Source: JBBQNY01 sp038255255
GTDB lineage: Bacteria; Pseudomonadota; Gammaproteobacteria; Xanthomonadales; Ahniellaceae
Direction: 5' to 3'
DNA: 64,000 nucleotides
NCBI GenBank assembly: GCA_038255255.1
Contig: JBBSLL010000008.1
Span: 29,746-93,745, forward strand
Positions 59,975 to 64,000 of the stretch are shown here, in pieces. A program made the position numbers and the translations under genes. How positions within the stretch are numbered: position 1 is the stretch's first letter; the number at the start of each line of letters is the position of its first letter. Under the pieces are notes generated by a model. The model was given only the letters and a program-made list of their open reading frames with translations. It was not told the DNA's origin and ran no database searches.

Positions 59975-62047
59975 CTATTTCACGGCGAGCGGGGTGTCCG
60001 TCCAGCGCTTGAGCCAGGCGTTGACGGTGTCGTGCCACAGGATGGAATTCTGCGGCTTGAGCACCCAGTGGTTCTCATCCGAGAAATACAGGAACTGGGA
60101 AGGAATGCCGCGCCGCTGCAATGCGGTGAAAGCACCAATGCCCTGCTCGACCGGGATGCGGAAGTCCAGCTGTCCGTGCACGACCAGCATCGGGACCTTC
60201 CATTTCGCGACGTGCGCCACGGGGTTGAACTTCTCGTAGTTCTCCGGCTTGTCGAACGGCGTGCCGCCGTGCTCCCACTCGTCGAACCAGAGCTCTTCGG
60301 TTGCGTAACCCATCATGCGCTGGTCGAACACGCCGTCGTGATTGACGAGGCAACGCCACGGCTCCGGCCAGTTGCCGGCGATCCAGTTCACCATGAAACC
60401 GCCGTAGCTTGCCCCGAGCGCGCAGGCGCGCTTGCCATCGAGAAAATCGTATTTCGCAAGCGCAGCCGCCCAACCCTTTTGCAGGTCTTCGAGCGGCTTG
60501 CCGCCCCAATCCTGCGAGATCGAATCGGTGAACGCCTGGCCGTAGCCGGTCGAGCCGTGGAAGTCGATGAACACCACCGCGAATCCTTGGCCCGCATAGG
60601 TCTGCGGATTCCAGCGGTAATGGAAGTGGTCGCCCATGCTGCCCTGCGGGCCTCCATGGATGATGAAGGCAACCGGATACTTCACGCCGCGTTCGTAATT
60701 CCAGGGCCTCATGACGTAGCCGCGCACAGGCTCGTCGTTCCATCCCTTGAACTCGAACTGTTCGTACTTAGCGAACTGGATGCCGGCCAGCCGATCGGCA
60801 TTGAACTGCGTCAGCGGTTGCGGTTTCCCCGCGGGCAGCTTCTGCGTGTAGAGGTTTGCGGGCGAGTCCAGGTCGTCGTACGCGAAGACCACGCGCCCCT
60901 GGCCCACGGAAAATTCGTTGATCGAACCGCCGCGCGCAAGGAGTGTGGGCTTGCCCGTCGCGACATCGATCGAGTAGAGCGAGGTGCGGCCCATGTCACC
61001 CACGCTCGCGTACAACGTCTTGCCATCCGGAGCGACCTGCACATTGTCGGCCGAGCGATCCCAAGTCGGCGCGATCTCGCGCGCGACGCGTGTCTGCAGG
61101 TCGAGCGCGGTGATGGCGAGTCGATCCGCCTCGAAGCCAGGCCGCTGCATGGCGCGGTAGAACAGGGTCTTGCCGTCGGGCGCGAACACCGGAGCCGTGT
61201 CGGTCGCCTTGTTGCCCAAGGTCAGGTTGGACGGAACGGTGCTCCCATCGGCATTGGTGAGGAACAGATCGAGATTCGTCGACCAGGGTTCAGTGGTGCC
61301 CGCAATGCGCGCCGCGAATACGATGAACTGGCTGTCCGGAGAGAAAGCGTATTCCCCATCGTCGCCGAACGGCTTGGACGGCACGTCGCCGTCGGTGTTG
61401 CGGCTGACGAGCACGGGCGCCGCCGCAGTTCCGTCCTCGCCCAGGCGACTGACGAACAACTGCGATCGCGTACCGTTCTTCCAGGTGTCCCAGTGCCGCA
61501 CGAACAGCTTGTCGTAAAGCACGCCGCTCACCTTGGACCGCGCGGAGTCATCCAGACGCTTGCGCGTGCAGGCGAGATCCGCGCAGTTCGCGAAAACCTC
61601 CAGCGACAAGGCGAGCGACTGCCCGTCCGGCGCGACGCGGAAGCTGCCGACGTCCAGCGGAAAGTCGGTCACCTGGCGCACCTGCCCGTTCGCGAAATCG
61701 TGACGCCACACCTGGCTGGAACCACTCTTGCTGCTCATGAAATAGAGCAGCCGGCCATCCGGCGAAAAGCGCGGCGAGCTCGCGACCATGCCGGGCGGCG
61801 TGAGTTGGCGTGGTTTGGCCGCACCCTCGACGGCCGCGGTCCAGATGGTGGTGACGCCCTTGTTGGCCTCGAGGTCAGTGCTGCGAACCTGGAACGCCAC
61901 CGTCTTGCCACCGGGCGACAGGCGCGGGTCGCTGACGCGCTGCAGGGTGACGAGGTCGCGCACTTCGAACGCGCGGGGTGCCGCAGCCGCAAGCGTGCAG
62001 CAGGCACCAAGCAGCACTGCAACCAGTGCCCTATCAAAGCCCCTCAT
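59975..62047 (-). CDS. S9 family peptidase (prolyl oligopeptidase / acylaminoacyl type), exported
   Basis: A 690-residue secreted serine peptidase. A signal peptide (about 1-23, LLGACCTLAAAAPRAF) precedes a beta-propeller with repeated SPDG/APDG turns and a C-terminal alpha/beta hydrolase domain. The triad is S547 (GASYGG), D628 (VHGQLDFRIP) and H660 (SDENHWVLK). It would release dipeptides or blocked residues from oligopeptides in the periplasm. The OPT transporter gene ends 37 bases upstream on the same strand, suggesting co-expression for peptide use. Confidence 0.92.
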   Translation of the reverse strand: MRGFDRALVAVLLGACCTLAAAAPRAFEVRDLVTLQRVSDPRLSPGGKTVAFQVRSTDLEANKGVTTIWTAAVEGAAKPRQLTPPGMVASSPRFSPDGRLLYFMSSKSGSSQVWRHDFANGQVRQVTDFPLDVGSFRVAPDGQSLALSLEVFANCADLACTRKRLDDSARSKVSGVLYDKLFVRHWDTWKNGTRSQLFVSRLGEDGTAAAPVLVSRNTDGDVPSKPFGDDGEYAFSPDSQFIVFAARIAGTTEPWSTNLDLFLTNADGSTVPSNLTLGNKATDTAPVFAPDGKTLFYRAMQRPGFEADRLAITALDLQTRVAREIAPTWDRSADNVQVAPDGKTLYASVGDMGRTSLYSIDVATGKPTLLARGGSINEFSVGQGRVVFAYDDLDSPANLYTQKLPAGKPQPLTQFNADRLAGIQFAKYEQFEFKGWNDEPVRGYVMRPWNYERGVKYPVAFIIHGGPQGSMGDHFHYRWNPQTYAGQGFAVVFIDFHGSTGYGQAFTDSISQDWGGKPLEDLQKGWAAALAKYDFLDGKRACALGASYGGFMVNWIAGNWPEPWRCLVNHDGVFDQRMMGYATEELWFDEWEHGGTPFDKPENYEKFNPVAHVAKWKVPMLVVHGQLDFRIPVEQGIGAFTALQRRGIPSQFLYFSDENHWVLKPQNSILWHDTVNAWLKRWTDTPLAVK

Positions 62048-62084
62048 TGAAAGCACTCCTCGACCGAATGGATGAATAAAGTCC

Positions 62085-64000
62085 TCACGCGGTTCGCGGT
62101 TTTGCGCCGGACCGGTACAGGAGATACGCGACGACGGCGAGCACCAGCATGCCGAGCCAGCGACCGAAATGCAGCGATTCCGGCAGGGCCAGCACGTCCG
62201 CTGAGCCCGCAACCACGATCGGGATCGCGATCAGTATGCCCATCAGCGCTTCGCCGGTGATGAGGCCGGCAGCGAACAAGGTGCCGGGCCGGTGGATGCG
62301 ATCGCGCGCCGCTTCGTCATCGCCGATCTTGTGCGCGCGTTCCACCAGATGCGCCAGCAGGCCACCGAGGAAGATCGGCACCATCAGCTCGAGCGGCAGG
62401 TAGATGCCGATGGCTGCGGCCAGCACGGGCACCCGGAACTTCGCGCCACGCGCCTTGAGGAATTCGTCGATCGCGATGATGACTGCTCCGACGCCCGCTC
62501 CCAGCGCGATCAGGCCCCACGGCAGCTGGCCGCCGAACATGCCGCGCGCCACCGAAGCCATGAGCGTGGCCTGCGGCGCCGCGAGTGAGTTCGGATGCTC
62601 CGCCGTGGGCGCGCCGATGCCATAGGCGGCGGCGAGCAGGTTGAGCACCGGCGCCATCACCAATGCACACGAGAACGCGCCGATGCCGAGCATCAGCTGC
62701 TGCTTCCAGGGCGTCGCGCCCACGATGTAACCCGCCTTGAGATCCTGCAGGTTGTCGCCGCCCACCGCGGCGGCGCAGCACACGACCGCACCGATCATGA
62801 TCGCGGCCACGGCGCCGATCGGCGACTCGCGTCCCAGCATCAGCACCAGCACGACGGATGCGAACAGGATGGTGGCGATGGTGATGCCGGACACCGGATT
62901 GTTCGAGGAACCCACGAGGCCCGCGAGATAGGCCGATACCGACACGAACAGGAAACCGGTGACGATCATGATGAGCGTCATCGAAATGCTGACCGCCCAG
63001 TTGCCGACAATGGCCTGGTACAGCAGCGCGAGCGGGATGACGAACAGCGCGAGCGCCACCAGCATCCACTTCATGGGCAGGTCGCGGTCGGTTTCGGCGA
63101 TGACCGTCCCGGCAGCGCTCTTGCGCGTGGCCGCGATGCCGCTGCGAATTCCGGACAGCAGCGACTTGCGCAGCGAGAACAGCGTCCACACGCCGCCAAT
63201 CAGCATGGCGCCCACGCCGACGTAGCGGATCTTGGTTGACCAGATCGCGCCGGCCGCGGCTTCGGCATCGGCACCCGCAATCTGTGTCGCCAGTGCAGGA
63301 TCGGCGCCGAGGAAGAACGCGTGATAAAGGGGAATCAGGATGTGCCAGGACAGGATGCTGCCCGACACCACCACGATGCCGATGTTGAGCCCGACGATAT
63401 AGCCGACGCCGAGCAGCGCCGGCGACAGGTTGGTTCCCATGTAAGCCAGCCAACGGTCGATGAAGCCGGCGGTGGCGGCGGTGTCCGGAATGAGCCGCAG
63501 CCCGCTGCCCGCCGAGACCTTCACCAGCGCGCCGATCGCCGCGGAGATCGCAAGGATGCGTACGCCCGGGCCAGGGTTATCGCCCGCCTTGAGGACTTCG
63601 GCGGCCGCCTTGCCCTCGGGAAATGCCAGCGGATCCTCGACGATCATGGTGCGACGCAGCGGTACGGAGAACAGCACGCCAAGCAAGCCGCCGAGGCCCG
63701 CGATGGCGAGCACCCACGAATAGCGGAAATCCTGCCAGTAACCGAGGATGACGAGCGCGGGCAGCGTGAAGATGACGCCCGCTGCGATCGAGGAGCCAGC
63801 CGACGCGCCCGTCTGGACGATGTTGTTCTCGAGGATGGTGCCGCCGCCGAACAGCCGCAGCACCGCCATGGATACGACCGCCGCCGGAATGGCCGTGGCG
63901 ATGGTCAAGCCTGCGAACAGTCCGAGATACGCGTTGGCGGCCGCCAGGATGACCGCGAGGATGATCGCCAGCAGCACGGCGCGAAAGGTTAGTTGCGGCA
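62085..64000 (-). CDS. OPT family oligopeptide transporter (5' end beyond window)
   Basis: At least 638 residues of a polytopic transporter; the frame remains open to the right edge (PQLTFRAVLLAIIL before the first visible GTG), so the true start is at or beyond 64000. Family blocks include AAANAYLGLFAGLTIATAIPAAVVSMAVLR, ENNIVQTGASAGSSIAAGVIFTLPAL, FPEGKAAAEVLKAG and GDNLQDLKAGYIVGATPWKQQ. OPT proteins import oligopeptides by proton symport; some bacterial members carry metal chelates instead. It precedes the secreted S9 peptidase gene in a likely two-gene operon. Confidence 0.92.
   Translation of the reverse strand, partial: PQLTFRAVLLAIILAVILAAANAYLGLFAGLTIATAIPAAVVSMAVLRLFGGGTILENNIVQTGASAGSSIAAGVIFTLPALVILGYWQDFRYSWVLAIAGLGGLLGVLFSVPLRRTMIVEDPLAFPEGKAAAEVLKAGDNPGPGVRILAISAAIGALVKVSAGSGLRLIPDTAATAGFIDRWLAYMGTNLSPALLGVGYIVGLNIGIVVVSGSILSWHILIPLYHAFFLGADPALATQIAGADAEAAAGAIWSTKIRYVGVGAMLIGGVWTLFSLRKSLLSGIRSGIAATRKSAAGTVIAETDRDLPMKWMLVALALFVIPLALLYQAIVGNWAVSISMTLIMIVTGFLFVSVSAYLAGLVGSSNNPVSGITIATILFASVVLVLMLGRESPIGAVAAIMIGAVVCCAAAVGGDNLQDLKAGYIVGATPWKQQLMLGIGAFSCALVMAPVLNLLAAAYGIGAPTAEHPNSLAAPQATLMASVARGMFGGQLPWGLIALGAGVGAVIIAIDEFLKARGAKFRVPVLAAAIGIYLPLELMVPIFLGGLLAHLVERAHKIGDDEAARDRIHRPGTLFAAGLITGEALMGILIAIPIVVAGSADVLALPESLHFGRWLGMLVLAVVAYLLYRSGAKPRTA

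Overview
The window looks like chromosome of a GC-rich, free-living gammaproteobacterium of the Xanthomonadales / Nevskiales / Steroidobacterales type. This is an inference from gene content and order: sufR-B-C-D-S with a Rieske protein, purN-purM-DUF2066-pgsA-perM-hda, AmgK-MurU, petABC-sspA-sspB, ybeZ-ybeY-corC and an Oar-type TonB receptor. Almost all of it is densely packed core genome with many 4-base ATGA/GTGA overlaps. No gap between genes exceeds about 250 bases. I see no transposase, integrase, phage gene or CRISPR array.

Layout. 1-6.3 kb (minus): the first codons of a DUF962 gene, four phosphohydrolases in a row (mazG, cysQ, nudE, an inositol-monophosphatase paralogue), gspL-gspM-gspN without the rest of the type II secretion operon, and rsmE. 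6.5-11 kb: an orphan lipoprotein, a GlsB-like membrane protein, an unknown polytopic protein, an M20 peptidase and a secreted ComEA-like protein. 11-17.3 kb (minus): a SUF iron-sulfur operon led by its Rrf2 regulator and ending with a GNAT and a Rieske protein. 17.4-25.6 kb: amgK-murU (cell-wall sugar salvage), then hda, an AI-2E family exporter, a CDP-alcohol phosphatidyltransferase and a DUF2066 gene on the minus strand, then purM-purN and a DUF3108 gene.

25.6-33 kb: a tRNA-Asn with promoter and terminator, then the type IV minor pilin operon fimT-pilV-pilW-pilX-pilY1-pilE (minus). 33-40.9 kb (minus): ppnN with a double cyclic-nucleotide-domain/rhodanese protein, a 1083-residue Oar-like TonB receptor whose promoter resembles a Pho box, and grxD-SDR-marC. 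41-49.5 kb: Fe superoxide dismutase, purE-purK, a Trm112-like protein, nadC, a double-FHA membrane protein, sspA-sspB and the bc1 complex petABC.

49.7-64 kb: a DegS-type protease, a lytic transglycosylase, miaB, an amidohydrolase on the opposite strand, then ybeZ-ybeY-corC. That last block is normally followed by lnt (apolipoprotein N-acyltransferase). Here the next gene encodes a DUF4105 / Lnb-like membrane protein, the most interesting observation in the window. corA, a secreted S9 peptidase and an OPT-family transporter cut by the right edge close the window. Structured intergenic DNA (stacked hairpins between sufB and sufC, a 73-base palindrome after corA, a 20-base palindrome ending purN) is listed separately.
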